Translations under genes and position numbers: made by a program
Shown: piece after piece, positions 4,947 to 5,172 of the stretch
Layout of the letters: each line of letters begins with the position of its first letter
Numbering within the stretch: the first letter of the stretch is position 1
The notes under the pieces: generated by a model
The model's database searches: none
What the model was told of the DNA's origin: nothing
What the model saw: the letters and a program-made list of their open reading frames with translations, nothing else
Assembly (NCBI GenBank): GCA_023403475.1
Contig: JAEYEL010000163.1
Location: 1-5,172 of the forward strand
Source: Actinomycetes bacterium
Lineage (GTDB): Bacteria; Actinomycetota; Coriobacteriia; Coriobacteriales; Eggerthellaceae
DNA length: 5,172 nt
Reading direction: 5' to 3'

Positions 4947-4982
4947 CTAATCTAAAAGCTAGGCTAAACCTGACTAACCTAA
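4947..4982. repeat. cluster of five CTAA motifs
   Basis: CTAA starts at 4947, 4952, 4964, 4974 and 4979 (spacings 5, 12, 10 and 5), in an AT-richer patch inside GC-rich DNA. On the minus strand this reads as repeated TTAG directly downstream of the rightmost gene. Confidence 0.6.
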
Positions 4983-4999
4983 TCCAACCGTCCGCACTC

Positions 5000-5172
5000 C
5001 TAGCCCGCGGTCACGCTCAGACTGATGCCCTCGAGCTTGGCCTTGACGGCCTCGCCGACCTTCGCCGCCACCTCGTCGGGGTCCGCCCCCTTGGCCTCGG
5101 CCAGCGCCTTCACGGCGGCGGAGAGCGCGGACACCTCCGCGAGCAGCCTCTCGGTGTTGCGCTCCGCCCAGT
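5000..5172 (-). CDS. 3' end of a probable prophage protein, Ala-rich helical C-terminus
   Basis: Only the last 56 codons are in the window; the 5' part lies beyond the right edge. The frame is open from the edge to a TAG at 5000-5002. It encodes a charged helical stretch beginning WAERNTERLLAEVSAL, then an Ala/Lys/Glu-rich segment with ADPDEVAAKVGEAVKAKLEG and ending ISLSVTAG. Small proteins with an Ala-rich helix and a beta-like ending of this sort are common beside holin and endolysin genes in actinobacterial phages; that resemblance is from memory and not a domain hit. Third positions are G or C in 55 of 56 codons, against a clearly mixed pattern in tadA and ispE, which suggests foreign origin. 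Transcription runs toward the tRNA. A coiled-coil protein of another kind is possible. Confidence 0.7.
   Translation of the reverse strand, partial: WAERNTERLLAEVSALSAAVKALAEAKGADPDEVAAKVGEAVKAKLEGISLSVTAG

Larger units (their letters stand above)
4797..5172. mobile_element. probable edge of an integrated element or prophage next to tRNA-Ser
   Basis: This assignment is inferred from three signs seen together. It lies immediately beyond a tRNA gene. The non-coding junction is unusually repeat-rich (4845-4982). The terminal partial gene has almost purely G/C third positions and a phage-like C-terminus. The exact boundary is not resolvable here: if the attachment core is the tRNA 3' end, the terminator belongs to the element; otherwise the border lies after it. 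No integrase is in view. Confidence 0.4.

Overview
The window reads as a high-GC actinobacterial chromosome segment. The proteins resemble those of gut Coriobacteriia (Eggerthellaceae-like), but that placement is inferred from general protein character and not from a marker gene. Everything up to about position 4800 looks like ordinary host DNA. The right-hand end looks like the edge of an integrated, probably prophage, element lying beyond a tRNA-Ser gene.

Layout from the left. A 12-helix major facilitator superfamily transporter lies on the plus strand (26-1309), and its reading frame is still open at the left window edge. A gap of about 350 bp follows between convergent genes. It holds a 25-bp tandem duplication, a possible small minus-strand ORF with a good ribosome binding site, and a strongly purine-biased tract with a G-quadruplex-type motif. 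All protein genes from here to 4628 are on the minus strand. Read in transcription order they are tadA (tRNA adenosine deaminase, 4628-3963), ispE (CDP-ME kinase of the MEP isoprenoid pathway, 3966-2842, overlapping tadA by ATGA), lemA (2769-2221, with its own extended -10 promoter), and a small three-helix membrane protein (2044-1658) that may work with LemA. A tRNA-Ser(UGA) gene (4709-4796) is divergent from tadA, with an 80-bp shared upstream region, and is followed by a strong intrinsic terminator.

After that terminator come about 160 bp of non-coding DNA packed with short repeats: three 12-bp units carrying GGTACC, a perfect 16-bp palindrome, a hairpin, and a cluster of CTAA motifs. Then comes the 3' end of a minus-strand gene (5000-5172) in which 55 of 56 codons end in G or C, unlike its neighbours. 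Its Ala/Glu/Lys-rich tail resembles small structural or lysis-region proteins of actinobacterial prophages. A tRNA gene, a repeat-rich junction and a codon-use shift together suggest an integration site. The integrase and the far attachment site would lie outside the window.

The recurrent theme is short in-frame tandem duplication. TadA and IspE, in one coupled operon, both carry unusual N-terminal extensions built from DNA repeats: a 36-bp unit twice in tadA, and a 12-bp unit five times directly after the start codon of ispE. Two further tandem arrays (25 bp and 11 bp) occupy intergenic gaps. I see no complete new defence or mobile system in the window; the most informative parts are the tRNA-Ser junction and these repeat-built extensions.
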